Assembly (NCBI RefSeq): GCF_042956465.1
Contig: NZ_JBIBGL010000001.1
Location: forward strand, 186,001-250,000
Direction: 5' to 3'
Length of the DNA stretch: 64,000 nucleotides
DNA from: Embleya sp042956465
Lineage (GTDB): Bacteria > Actinomycetota > Actinomycetes > Streptomycetales > Streptomycetaceae
The position numbers were made by a program, and so were the translations under genes. Position 1 is the first letter of the stretch. Each line of letters opens with the position of its first letter. This document shows, piece after piece, positions 41,135-49,772 of the stretch. The notes under the pieces were generated by a model. That model made no database searches. It was not told the origin of the DNA and saw only the letters and a list, made by a program, of their open reading frames with translations.

Positions 41135-41863
41135 GTGAACCAGGTCGAGCAGGCATTGAGCCAGGTGGCACCCGGGCGTTACGACGCCTACGAGCGGTTG
41201 CTCGAAGCGCTCACCGGCGCTCACGTGTGGATGCTGCTGTGGCAGGGGCAACCGGGCAGCCCGGACGCGCAGTACGGGAACATGGACGTGGCCGGATGGC
41301 GCTACGCCCCGGCGTTCACGTCCGAGGAACAGCTGCGTCTCAGTGGCTGGGATCGCTCCTTCGAGGTCTGTCCGGTCACCGAGATCGCCTCCTCCCTGTA
41401 CACCGACCACTGGGGCCTGTGGCTGAATCCGCACGCCCAGGGCGGCGGCGTCGGTGTTCCCTACCTCGACCTCCGGCGGATCGTCGGCGGCCTGGACCGG
41501 TTGATGGCCGGCCCCCTGGAAGTGGGCGAACCGACGTTGTGGGACCCGGCGTTCTACGCCCTGCTCGGCGGCCAACTGTTCCAGACCCAGGTGGTGCGAG
41601 CCGCGCACCGGGCCTGGGTGCGACCCACCGTCGGACCCGAACGCCTCGTCATCGGCCTGCGCCTGACGGACAATCAGCCCGCCACGATGCAACGGATGCG
41701 GGACGCGATGGCACGCGCCTCGGCCGCCGCGCCGGCCGGCCTGACGTTGTCCTCGGTCGCCCTGGACGACCCGTTCGACCCGGTCGCCGCGTGGATGCGC
41801 GAGCACACCCGGCCGTTCATCGGCATCGACATGCTCGACGAGGCCGCCCGCAACTCGCAGTGA
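41135..41863 (+). CDS. SseB-family protein (second copy)
   Basis: A 242-residue paralogue of the preceding gene with the same plan: ALTGAHVWMLLWQG, WRYAPAFTSEEQLRLSGW, GLWLNPHAQGGGVGVPYLDL, then the C-terminal SseB-like domain (RAAHRAWVRPTVGPERLVIGL and a final WMREHTRPFIGIDML). The GTG at 41135 has GGGGAGG 6 bases upstream. The pair points to a local duplication followed by strong divergence. Function unknown. Confidence 0.85.
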   Translation: MNQVEQALSQVAPGRYDAYERLLEALTGAHVWMLLWQGQPGSPDAQYGNMDVAGWRYAPAFTSEEQLRLSGWDRSFEVCPVTEIASSLYTDHWGLWLNPHAQGGGVGVPYLDLRRIVGGLDRLMAGPLEVGEPTLWDPAFYALLGGQLFQTQVVRAAHRAWVRPTVGPERLVIGLRLTDNQPATMQRMRDAMARASAAAPAGLTLSSVALDDPFDPVAAWMREHTRPFIGIDMLDEAARNSQ

Positions 41864-42172
41864 ACGAAGATCGGCACACAGTGGCGGGAGCGGGGCAACA
41901 GGCACTGATGCCCCCAATAAACTGACGTCACGTCATCAACCGCTGCCTTGTTGTGATTTCGTGACCGATCTACGCGGATCAACCGGTGAATCGTGTCGCC
42001 GTAATCACGGTTCAGTAAAGGTATTCCTCGACCCCTGTTGGTGACCCCCGTCACGGAGGAGTCTCACCCGGACGACAGATCCCGAAGATCATCGGGATCG
42101 CAATGCCGGGTATGGCGACGGGATCGGCGATCCCGAGCCGCCGTCGCATCCGTGAGCGGGGAGGGTCGATCC
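41864..42172. other. Gene-free region upstream of the oligopeptide ABC operon
   Basis: A 309-bp stretch with one of the most A/T-rich segments of the window (about 41915-42045), so probably the operon promoter. A perfect TGACGTCA palindrome lies at 41923-41930, with an overlapping CACGTCA. No convincing -35/-10 pair could be fixed. The frame of the permease is open upstream of 42173 but not protein-like. Confidence 0.45.
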
Positions 42173-43168
42173 ATGACGGCACCGATCGAGACCACCGGTG
42201 TGGCCCGAGAGGCGCACCCCGAAGCGATCGCCGAGTCCGCCGGCGTACGCATCGAGGGTCGTTCCCTCGGCCAGATCGCGTGGGCCCGATTCCGTCGCGA
42301 CAAGGTCGCGATGGCCGGTGGCGTGGTGATCATCCTCATGGTGCTCGTGGCGATCTTCGCACCGGTGATCACCTCCTTCGTCGGAGGCGACCCCGCCGAG
42401 TACCACGACGATCTGCTCGACCCGGTGTTGAACATCCCCAACGGCAGCTTCGGCGGCGCCAGTTGGGACCATCCGCTGGGTCTGGAGCCGGTCAACGGCC
42501 GGGACATCTTCTCGCGCATCGTCTACGGCGCCCGCATCTCGATGCTCGTGGCGTTTCTCGCCACCCTCCTGTCGGTGGTCATCGGCGTCGTACTGGGCAC
42601 CGTGGCGGGCTACTTCGGCGGCTGGGTCGACGCGCTGATCAGTCGCGCGATGGACGTCTTCCTGGCCTTCCCGCTGCTCCTGTTCGCGATCGCGATCGGC
42701 AGCAGCCTCCAGGGCGAGGCGTTCGGCCTGAAGGGCGACACGCTCCGGGTCACCGTGCTGATCTTCGTGATCGGCTTCTTCAGCTGGCCCTACATCGCCC
42801 GCATCGTGCGCGGCCAGACGTTGTCGCTGCGCGAGCGGGAGTTCGTCGAGGCGGCCCGCAGCCTCGGGGCCACCGACCGGCACATCATCTTCAAGGAACT
42901 GCTGCCGAACCTGGTCGGTCCGATCCTGGTGTATTCCACGCTGCTGATCCCGACCAACATCCTGTTCGAGGCCGCCCTTTCCTTCCTCGGCGTCGGCGTC
43001 CAGGAACCCACCGCCTCGTGGGGCGGCATGCTCGCGCGCGCCGTCCCCCGGTACGAGGACGCACCGATGTTCATGGTCGTCCCCGGAGTCACGATCTTCA
43101 TCACCGTGCTCGCGTTCAACCTGCTCGGCGACGGGCTTCGAGACGCCCTCGACCCACGCAGCCGCTGA
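42173..43168 (+). CDS. Oligopeptide/dipeptide ABC transporter permease (DppC/OppC type)
   Basis: A 331-residue inner-membrane permease with about six helices, starting with an OppC-type N-terminal segment (WARFRRDKVAMAGGVVIILM). The ATPase-contacting EAA loop is EFVEAARSLGATDRHIIFKE and the family end-motif GDGLRDALDPR is present. The ATG at 42173 follows GGGGAGGG. It is the first gene of a five-gene importer operon. The DppC-first order is unusual compared with E. coli but, from memory, seen in Streptomyces. Confidence 0.93.
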   Translation: MTAPIETTGVAREAHPEAIAESAGVRIEGRSLGQIAWARFRRDKVAMAGGVVIILMVLVAIFAPVITSFVGGDPAEYHDDLLDPVLNIPNGSFGGASWDHPLGLEPVNGRDIFSRIVYGARISMLVAFLATLLSVVIGVVLGTVAGYFGGWVDALISRAMDVFLAFPLLLFAIAIGSSLQGEAFGLKGDTLRVTVLIFVIGFFSWPYIARIVRGQTLSLREREFVEAARSLGATDRHIIFKELLPNLVGPILVYSTLLIPTNILFEAALSFLGVGVQEPTASWGGMLARAVPRYEDAPMFMVVPGVTIFITVLAFNLLGDGLRDALDPRSR

Positions 43169-43205
43169 ATATCCCGCAAGTCCCCACGAGGAGGCACGAC
43201 CAGCG

Positions 43206-44975
43206 ATGAAACACCCGGTAACTCGCAGGCGCAGGGCCCAAGCGCTGATCGGCATCGTTGCGGTCACCGCGCTGGCCGCAACCGCGTGTGGCGGTGGTGG
43301 CGGCGGCTCGAAGAAGAAGTACTCGCCGAGCAACAAGGCCGTCACCGAGGTCGTCAACCAGTCGCCCAAGAAGGGCGGGACGCTCAAGCTGGTCAGCTCG
43401 GACAAGTTCGACTCGCTCGACCCGGGCGACATGTACTACGCCTCGGCCTGGAACTTCTCCCGGCTGATGGCCCGTCCGCTGCTGACCTTCAAGCCCGCCC
43501 CGGGCAACGCGAGCTACGAGTTCGCGCCGGACCTGGCCACCGAAGTGGGCAAGACCGACGACGGCGGCAAGACCTGGACGTACCACCTGCGCAAGGGCGT
43601 CAAGTACGAGGACGGGACCGAGGTCAAGGCCGCGGACGTCAAGTACGCGGTCGAGCGGACCTTCGACAAGGAGATCCTGCCCAACGGCCCGGCGTACTTC
43701 AGCCAGTACCTGGACCCGGACGGCACCTACAAGGGCCCGTACAAGGACAGCGCGCCGGACAAGCTGGGCCTGAACGCGATCGAGACGCCGGACGACTACA
43801 CCATCATCTTCAAGATGAAGGAGCCGTTCGCGGACTTCAACTACCTCGCCGCGCTCCCGCAGACCGCGCCGGTCCCGCCCGCCAAGGACACCGGCAAGGA
43901 GTACGTCAAGCACCCCCTCGCCACCGGCGCGTACATGGTCGACGGCCAGTACGAGCCCGGCAAGGCGGTCAACCTGATCCGCAACCCGCACTGGGACCCG
44001 AACACCGACCCGCTGCGCAAGGCGCTGCCGGACCGGATCGAACTCCTGGAGAAGCAGGACGCGAACGACGTCGACAACCGGCTCTTCGCCGGCACGGCGC
44101 AGCTCGACGTGGTCGGCACCGGTGTCCAGGCCGCCGCCCAGAACAAGATCCTGACCGACGAGAAGCTGGCCGCGAACTCGGACGACGCGGTCTCCGGTGC
44201 GCTGGCGTACCTCGCGATCAGCTCGAAGACCCCGCCGTTCGACAACGTGCACTGCCGGCGCGCCGTGCAGTACGCGGTGAACAAGGCGCAGATGCAGCGC
44301 GCGGTCGGCGGTGAGGTCGGCGCCGACATCGCGACGAACCTGATGCCGCCGACGCTGGCCGGTTCCAAGGTCGCCGACATGTACCCGAACGGCGAAAAGC
44401 ACACGGGTGACGTGGCCAAGGCCAAGGACGAGCTCAAGCAGTGCGGCAAGGCGGACGGCTTCAGCACGGTGCTCACCGCGCGCAGCAACCGGCCCAAGGA
44501 GGTCGCGGGCGCCACGTCGGTGCAGAACGCGCTCGCCAAGGTCGGCATCAAGGTCGAGATCCGCCAGTACCCCTCGGGTGACTACTTCACCCAGTTCGCC
44601 GGCGTGCCCAAGTGGGTGGCGGACAACAAGGTCGGCATCATGTTCATGCAGTGGGGCCCCGACTTCCCGACCCAGTTCGGCTTCTTCCAGCAGATCGTGG
44701 ACGGCCGGGCGATCAAGCCCGCCGGTGGCACGAACCTGTCCGAGCTGAACGACCCCGCGGTCAACGGTCTGATCGACCAGGCCACTCGTACGATCGACCA
44801 GAACGCGAGCGCGGCCATCTGGCAGCAGTTGGACCAGAAGGTCATGGAGTCGGCGGTGATGGTTCCGTTCGCGTGGACCAAGTCGCTGCTCTACCGCCCG
44901 CCGAACGTGACCAACCTGGTCGTCACTCCCGCGTACTCCGGGATGTACGACTACCTCAACATCGGTATCCAGTAA
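43206..44975 (+). CDS. Oligopeptide-binding lipoprotein (SBP family 5)
   Basis: A 589-residue extracellular binding protein. The signal peptide ends in TALAATACGGG, a lipobox-like site, followed by a Gly/Lys/Ser tether. Family 5 features: KGGTLKLVSSDKFDSLDPGD near the mature start, YHLRKGVKYEDGTEVKAADVKYAVER (decisive part YEDGTEVKAADVKYAVER) and CRRAVQYAVNKAQM. It delivers peptides to the permease. GAGGAGG precedes the ATG by about 12 bases. It lies between the two permease genes and is followed by a strong hairpin. Confidence 0.93.
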   Translation: MKHPVTRRRRAQALIGIVAVTALAATACGGGGGGSKKKYSPSNKAVTEVVNQSPKKGGTLKLVSSDKFDSLDPGDMYYASAWNFSRLMARPLLTFKPAPGNASYEFAPDLATEVGKTDDGGKTWTYHLRKGVKYEDGTEVKAADVKYAVERTFDKEILPNGPAYFSQYLDPDGTYKGPYKDSAPDKLGLNAIETPDDYTIIFKMKEPFADFNYLAALPQTAPVPPAKDTGKEYVKHPLATGAYMVDGQYEPGKAVNLIRNPHWDPNTDPLRKALPDRIELLEKQDANDVDNRLFAGTAQLDVVGTGVQAAAQNKILTDEKLAANSDDAVSGALAYLAISSKTPPFDNVHCRRAVQYAVNKAQMQRAVGGEVGADIATNLMPPTLAGSKVADMYPNGEKHTGDVAKAKDELKQCGKADGFSTVLTARSNRPKEVAGATSVQNALAKVGIKVEIRQYPSGDYFTQFAGVPKWVADNKVGIMFMQWGPDFPTQFGFFQQIVDGRAIKPAGGTNLSELNDPAVNGLIDQATRTIDQNASAAIWQQLDQKVMESAVMVPFAWTKSLLYRPPNVTNLVVTPAYSGMYDYLNIGIQ

Positions 44976-45023
44976 GCCTGCGACGAGGTCAGTAGCCCGA
45001 AGGAGAGGTGAAGGCCCGTCAGT

Positions 45024-45062
45024 TCCGGTGCGGGGAGTGGTGATCCCGCTCCCCGCACCGGA
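45024..45062 (+). promoter_or_regulatory. Intra-operon hairpin between binding-protein and permease genes
   Basis: Perfect 14-bp arms (TCCGGTGCGGGGAG / CTCCCCGCACCGGA) around an 11-base loop, 50 bases after the binding-protein stop and 16 bases before the permease ATG. Such hairpins commonly protect the 3' end of the binding-protein message or reduce read-through, giving more binding protein than permease. Confidence 0.7.
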
Positions 45063-45077
45063 CCGGGTCGCCGGCTC

Positions 45078-46085
45078 ATGATTTTCTATCTGCTCAGGCG
45101 ACTGGCGGGAGCGGTGGTGCTCCTGTTGATCGTCACCATGGCGGTCTTCGCCATCTTCTTCCTCATTCCGCGTCTGGGAGGCGCCACAAGCGACCAACTC
45201 GCCGCGCGGTACGTCGGCAAATCGCCCAGCCCACAGGCGATTTCGCAGGTCAAGCACAGCCTCGGGCTGGACAAGTCGGTGCCCGAGCAGTACGGCAAGT
45301 TCGTCAAGGGCATGATCGCCGGCAAGGACTACGACACCGGCGTACGCAAGGTGCACTGCGCGCCGCCGTGCCTGGGCTTCTCCTTCCGCAACAACCTGGA
45401 GGTGTGGCCGCGGCTCCAGGACCGGATCCCGGTCACGTTGTCGCTGGCCGCGGGCGCCGCGGTGATCTGGCTGCTCGCAGGCGTCTCGATCGGGGTGATC
45501 TCGGCGCTCAAACGCGGCAGCCTGTGGGACCGCTTCTCGATGGGCTTCGCGCTCGCGGGCGTGTCCCTGCCACCGTTCTTCACCGGCCTGGTGGCACTGG
45601 CGTTGTTCAGTTATCAATGGCCGATCTTCAAGGGCGTGCACTACGTGCCGTTCCTCGACGATCCCGGCAGCTGGGCCTGGAACCTGGTGCTGCCCTGGCT
45701 GACCCTGGCGTTCCTGTACGCGGCGTTGTACGCCCGCCTCACCCGCGCCGGCATGCTCGAAACGATGGGCGAGGACTACATCCGCACCGCGCGGGCCAAG
45801 GGTCTGCGGGAGCGGGACGTCATCGTCAAACACGGGCTGCGCGCGGCGCTCACGCCGATCCTGACCATCTTCGGCATGGACGTCGGGCTGCTTCTGGGCG
45901 GCGCGATCCTGACCGAACAGGTCTATTCGCTCGACGGAATCGGCAAGTTCGCCGTCGAGGCGATCACGCAACAGGATCTGCCCGAAGTGCTCGGCGTGAC
46001 GATGATCGCCGCCATCTTCGTGATCCTGGCCAACCTCGTCGTGGACCTGCTCTACGCGGTCGTCGATCCCCGGGTGAGGACCTGA
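45078..46085 (+). CDS. Oligopeptide/dipeptide ABC transporter permease (DppB/OppB type)
   Basis: A 335-residue permease with six helices. It starts MIFYLLRRLAGAVVLLLIVT, the OppB-type N-terminus, followed by a long outer segment (40-135). The EAA loop is DYIRTARAKGLRERDVIVKH, and the end is NLVVDLLYAVVDPRVRT. Its stop shares one base with the next ATG (TGATG). Its own ribosome binding site is weak, which together with the hairpin upstream suggests low relative expression. Confidence 0.94.
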   Translation: MIFYLLRRLAGAVVLLLIVTMAVFAIFFLIPRLGGATSDQLAARYVGKSPSPQAISQVKHSLGLDKSVPEQYGKFVKGMIAGKDYDTGVRKVHCAPPCLGFSFRNNLEVWPRLQDRIPVTLSLAAGAAVIWLLAGVSIGVISALKRGSLWDRFSMGFALAGVSLPPFFTGLVALALFSYQWPIFKGVHYVPFLDDPGSWAWNLVLPWLTLAFLYAALYARLTRAGMLETMGEDYIRTARAKGLRERDVIVKHGLRAALTPILTIFGMDVGLLLGGAILTEQVYSLDGIGKFAVEAITQQDLPEVLGVTMIAAIFVILANLVVDLLYAVVDPRVRT

Positions 46086-47185
46086 TGCCCCGACTGCTAC
46101 CGCGCCGCAAGCGGGACACCGCGGCCGAGACACCCAAGCTCGCCCCGGCCGGCCCGCCTCCGGCCGCCGACAACTTCCTCGAAGTGCGCGGCCTGACCGT
46201 GCACTTCCCCACCGACGACGGTCTGGTGCGCAGCGTCGACGGGGTGGACTTCGCACTCCAACGCGGTCGTACCCTGGGCATCGTCGGCGAATCCGGCTCC
46301 GGCAAGAGCGTCACCTCGCTGGCGATCATGGGCCTGCACGGCAACACCGGTGCCCGGATCGGCGGCGAGATCTGGCTGGACGGCCGGGAGTTGGTGCGCT
46401 CGACCCCCGAGCAGGTCCGACTGATGCGCGGCCGCCGGATGGCGATGATCTTCCAGGACCCGATGTCCTCGATGCACCCGTACTACACGGTGGGCCACCA
46501 GATCATCGAGGCCTACCAGGTGCACAACGAGGTCTCCGGCAAGCAGGCCCGCACGCATGCGATCGACCTGCTGGGCCGAGTCGGCATCCCGCGTCCGGAC
46601 CGGCGCGTGGACGACTACCCGCACCAGTTCTCCGGCGGCATGCGCCAGCGCGCGATGATCGCGATGGCGCTCAGCTGCGACCCGGAACTGCTGATCGCGG
46701 ACGAGCCGACGACCGCGCTGGACGTCACCGTGCAGGCCCAGATCCTGGACCTGATCCGGGACCTGCAACGGGAGTTCAACTCCGCGGTGGTGATGATCAC
46801 GCACGACCTGGGCGTGGTCGCCGAACTCGCCGACGACGTACTGGTGATGTACGCCGGCCGCGCGGTCGAGCACGGCCCCTCGCGGACCCTGTTCGAGCAG
46901 CCCCGACACCCGTACACCTGGGGCCTGTTGGGCTCGCTGACCCGGCTCGACCGGGAGCGCCAGGAACGGCTGATGCCGATCAAGGGCAGCCCGCCGAGCC
47001 TGATCTCGCTGCCCTCGGGTTGCGCGTTCCGTACCCGCTGCCCGTACGCGGACCGCAATGACGGGCGCGAGAGGACCGAGGTCCCCCGGCTGCTCGAAAT
47101 CGAGCCGGGCCACCGGACCGCATGCCACCTGGACATCCAGGAGCGCGAGCGGATCTGGACCGAGGACATCAGGCCGCGCCTGTGA
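46085..47185 (+). CDS. Oligopeptide ABC transporter ATPase (DppD/OppD type)
   Basis: A 366-residue ATPase. Walker A is GESGSGKSVTSLAIM, the signature is FSGGMRQRAMIAMAL, Walker B is LLIADEPTTALD and the switch is VVMITHDLGVVAEL. The C-terminal OppD extension has PSGCAFRTRCPYA and CHLDIQERER, with Cys residues that in this family can bind an iron-sulfur cluster. The ATG at 46085 overlaps the permease stop; the gene's own stop overlaps the next GTG. It pairs with the DppF-type ATPase. Confidence 0.95.
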   Translation: MPRLLPRRKRDTAAETPKLAPAGPPPAADNFLEVRGLTVHFPTDDGLVRSVDGVDFALQRGRTLGIVGESGSGKSVTSLAIMGLHGNTGARIGGEIWLDGRELVRSTPEQVRLMRGRRMAMIFQDPMSSMHPYYTVGHQIIEAYQVHNEVSGKQARTHAIDLLGRVGIPRPDRRVDDYPHQFSGGMRQRAMIAMALSCDPELLIADEPTTALDVTVQAQILDLIRDLQREFNSAVVMITHDLGVVAELADDVLVMYAGRAVEHGPSRTLFEQPRHPYTWGLLGSLTRLDRERQERLMPIKGSPPSLISLPSGCAFRTRCPYADRNDGRERTEVPRLLEIEPGHRTACHLDIQERERIWTEDIRPRL

Positions 47186-48687
47186 GCGAGACGGCGAACG
47201 TGAAAGCGGACGGGCACGGGGCCGGGCACACGGACGGCCGCGCGGCCGGTGGTCCGGCTGGTCGTAGGGCCGGAAACAAAGGGAACGGGAACGCTGAAGT
47301 GACCGAGGGCGCCCGAGCGGGAGACGACGTGAAAGCTGCGCAGGCCGCCGAGGCGGCCGCCGATTCCCCGAACGCGCGGGAGCGGGACGTGCTGGTGCGC
47401 GTGCGCGGGCTGCGCAAACACTTCCCGATCCGGTCCGGGGTGACCCGGCGCCGGGCCGGCACGGTCAAGGCCGTGGACGGGCTGGACTTCGACATTCGCG
47501 AGGGCGAGACGCTCGGTCTGGTGGGCGAGTCGGGTTGCGGCAAGTCGACCACCGGGCGGATGGTGATGCGGCTGCTGGAGCCCACCGAGGGCACCATCGA
47601 GTTCGGCGGGCGTGACATCACCGGACTCTCTCGCGGGCAACTGCGGCCGCTGCGGCGCGACTTCCAGATGATCTTCCAGGACCCGCAGTCCTCGCTGAAC
47701 CCGCGGCACACCGTCGGCACCATCGTCGGGCTGCCGTTTCGGCTGCAGAAGGTCACCCCCGAGGGCGGCATCAAGAAGGCCGTCCAGGAGCTGTTGGAAC
47801 TGGTCGGGCTCAGCCCCGAGCACTACAACCGCTACCCGCACGAATTCTCCGGCGGCCAGCGGCAGCGCATCGGCATCGCCCGCGCGCTGGCACTGCGGCC
47901 CAAGCTGGTGGTCGCCGACGAACCGGTGTCCGCGCTGGACGTGTCGATCCAGGCGCAGGTGGTCAACCTGCTGGACGACCTGCAGAGCGAGTTCGGGCTG
48001 ACCTACCTGATCATCGCGCACGACCTGTCCGTGGTTCGGCACACCAGCGACCGGGTCGCGGTGATGTACCTCGGCAAGATCGTCGAGATCGCGGACCGCG
48101 AGGACCTCTACACCTCGCCCAAGCACCCGTACACGGTCGCCCTGATGTCCGCCGTCCCGGTCCCGGACCCGGCCCGGCGCGAGACCCGCGAGCGCATCCT
48201 GCTCAAGGGCGACGTGCCCAGCCCGATGGACCCGCCGCCGGCCTGCCGGTTCCACACCCGGTGCTGGAAGGTGCAGGACATCTGCAAGACCCGGGAGCCG
48301 CCGCTGGCCGAGATCGCCGGACGGCATCAGGTGGCCTGCCACTTCCCGGAGAACGTGCCGGCGGCGGATGGCGCGGGTGAGGTGGTGGAGTTGGTGAAGC
48401 CGAGGGCGGCGCCGCCGGGCGAGATGGTCGCGAAGGATGCCACTGTGACGGATGGGGCCGCCGGGGATGCGCCGGACGTGGCCACGCCCACGACGGATGC
48501 CCCCGTGGCGCACGCACCGGCGCCGGACGCGGCTTCGCCGGACGCGGACCCCGAGGCTGCGGCGGCCGCGTCGGAGCCGGCACCGGAGGCCGTCGGAAAA
48601 GCCGAGGCCAAGGCCGACGGGAAGCCCGACGCAAAGCCCGACGCAAAGCCCGACGGGGAGGACACACCGCCCACACCGGCCCCATGA
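47182..48687 (+). CDS. Oligopeptide ABC transporter ATPase (DppF/OppF type) with long tails
   Basis: A 501-residue ATPase if started at the GTG at 47182, which overlaps the preceding stop (GTGA). Walker A is VGESGCGKSTTGRMV, the signature is FSGGQRQRIGIARAL, Walker B is LVVADEPVSALD and the C-terminal motif is PACRFHTRCW. The core begins only at about residue 72; before it is a Gly/Ala/Asp-rich tail that an internal start (GTG near 47299) could remove. After residue 410 a second tail of Ala, Asp, Pro and Thr includes DAKPDAKPDG repeats. Such tails are not needed for the ATPase fold. Last gene of the operon. Confidence 0.92.
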   Translation: MSETANVKADGHGAGHTDGRAAGGPAGRRAGNKGNGNAEVTEGARAGDDVKAAQAAEAAADSPNARERDVLVRVRGLRKHFPIRSGVTRRRAGTVKAVDGLDFDIREGETLGLVGESGCGKSTTGRMVMRLLEPTEGTIEFGGRDITGLSRGQLRPLRRDFQMIFQDPQSSLNPRHTVGTIVGLPFRLQKVTPEGGIKKAVQELLELVGLSPEHYNRYPHEFSGGQRQRIGIARALALRPKLVVADEPVSALDVSIQAQVVNLLDDLQSEFGLTYLIIAHDLSVVRHTSDRVAVMYLGKIVEIADREDLYTSPKHPYTVALMSAVPVPDPARRETRERILLKGDVPSPMDPPPACRFHTRCWKVQDICKTREPPLAEIAGRHQVACHFPENVPAADGAGEVVELVKPRAAPPGEMVAKDATVTDGAAGDAPDVATPTTDAPVAHAPAPDAASPDADPEAAAAASEPAPEAVGKAEAKADGKPDAKPDAKPDGEDTPPTPAP

Positions 48688-48723
48688 GTAACGGACCGTA
48701 CCCGGCGGTGTAGAACATCCGTT

Positions 48724-49398
48724 ATGTCGCCCGAGGTGCCGCCCGAGATCTTCCACCACACGCTCCAGCAGGTCCTGGACCTGATCGGCATCTTCGTGTT
48801 CGCGGCGGCCGGCGCGCTGATGGCCGTGCGGAAGAACTTCGACGTCATCGGCATCACCCTGCTCGCCGAGGTCACCGCCCTCGGCGGCGGGGTGATGCGC
48901 GATGTGATCATCGGGTCGGTGCCACCGGCGGCCTTCACCGACCTCGGTTACTTCACCACTCCGCTGCTCGCCGCCGGCCTGGTCTTCTTCCTGCACCCCC
49001 AGGTCGAACGCATCATGTCCGCGATCGACGTACTGGACGCCGCCGGGCTCGGCCTGTTCTGCGTGACCGGCACCGCGAAGGCGTACGCGTACGGCCTGAA
49101 TCCGATCCCGGCCGCCGCGCTCGGGGTGACCACCGCCGTCGGCGGCGGCGCGATGCGCGACGTGCTGGCCCGCGAAGTGCCCACGCTGCTGCGCTGGGAC
49201 CGGGAGATCTACACCTTCCCGGCTCTGCTCGGCGCCGGCATCACCGCCGCGCTGATCGAGTTCGACCTGTTCGGGCCGGTCACCGCGACGGCGGCGGTGA
49301 CCTTCGCGTTCCTGCTTCGCGTGCTCGCGCTCCGGCGTGGGTGGCGGGCGCCGCGCGCGTGGCGCCGTAATTCGGGCACCAGCGCCGAGGAGCAGTAG
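48724..49398 (+). CDS. TRIC-family (UPF0126) cation channel
   Basis: A 224-residue protein with seven short helices arranged as a duplicated three-helix unit plus one, the trimeric intracellular cation channel fold. The two halves each carry the channel motif: ALGGGVMRDVIIG (about 57-69) and AVGGGAMRDVLAR (about 138-150). KAYAYGLNPIPAAALG is also typical. From the family, it is a homotrimeric K+/Na+ channel in the plasma membrane. The ATG at 48724 has no strong ribosome binding site. No operon partner. Confidence 0.9.
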   Translation: MSPEVPPEIFHHTLQQVLDLIGIFVFAAAGALMAVRKNFDVIGITLLAEVTALGGGVMRDVIIGSVPPAAFTDLGYFTTPLLAAGLVFFLHPQVERIMSAIDVLDAAGLGLFCVTGTAKAYAYGLNPIPAAALGVTTAVGGGAMRDVLAREVPTLLRWDREIYTFPALLGAGITAALIEFDLFGPVTATAAVTFAFLLRVLALRRGWRAPRAWRRNSGTSAEEQ

Positions 49399-49516
49399 CC
49401 GGCGGCGGCCCGCAACCGCTTGTGCCGCCCCGGTTCGGGCGTTCTCGCCGGGCCTGCGGCCCCGGGGTGCGTTGCTCGACCGGCAGGCGCAACGCCTCCA
49501 CTCATAAGGGTGGACC

Positions 49517-49759
49517 GTGCCCAATTTGCCCCGGCGGACGTTGCACCAGGATGTGTGGGAGATCCAGCAGCCGTTGACCTACGACCACCGGCCGAGACAA
49601 CCAGATCCGAAGGACGCGCGCCTGCGCCGGCGACTCGTCGCGTACACGACCGCGATGCTGCCGTCCTGGCGCCTGTGGCTCGGCCGATTCCTGCCCGGAG
49701 GGCCGCGATACGGACGGGTGTACGGCCGCCCGCGTCGGCGCCGGCGGGTACCCGACTAA
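49517..49759 (+). CDS. Small basic protein, conserved-looking hypothetical
   Basis: An 80-residue, Arg-rich protein (RRTLHQDVWEIQQPLTYDHR near the start, LRRRLVAYTTAMLPSWRLWL in the middle, RVYGRPRRRRRVPD at the end). The GTG start follows AAGGGTGG. It ends 13 bases before the cysteine desulfurase gene on the same strand, so it may be co-transcribed with it. No family recognised. Codon use looks like coding DNA. Confidence 0.6.
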   Translation: MPNLPRRTLHQDVWEIQQPLTYDHRPRQPDPKDARLRRRLVAYTTAMLPSWRLWLGRFLPGGPRYGRVYGRPRRRRRVPD

Positions 49760-49772
49760 GCTGCGCAGTGCG

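Noticed and set aside
45368..46084. Extension of the DppD ATPase into the permease gene
   Set aside because: It overlaps a good permease gene out of frame. The TGATG overlap at 46085 gives the start.
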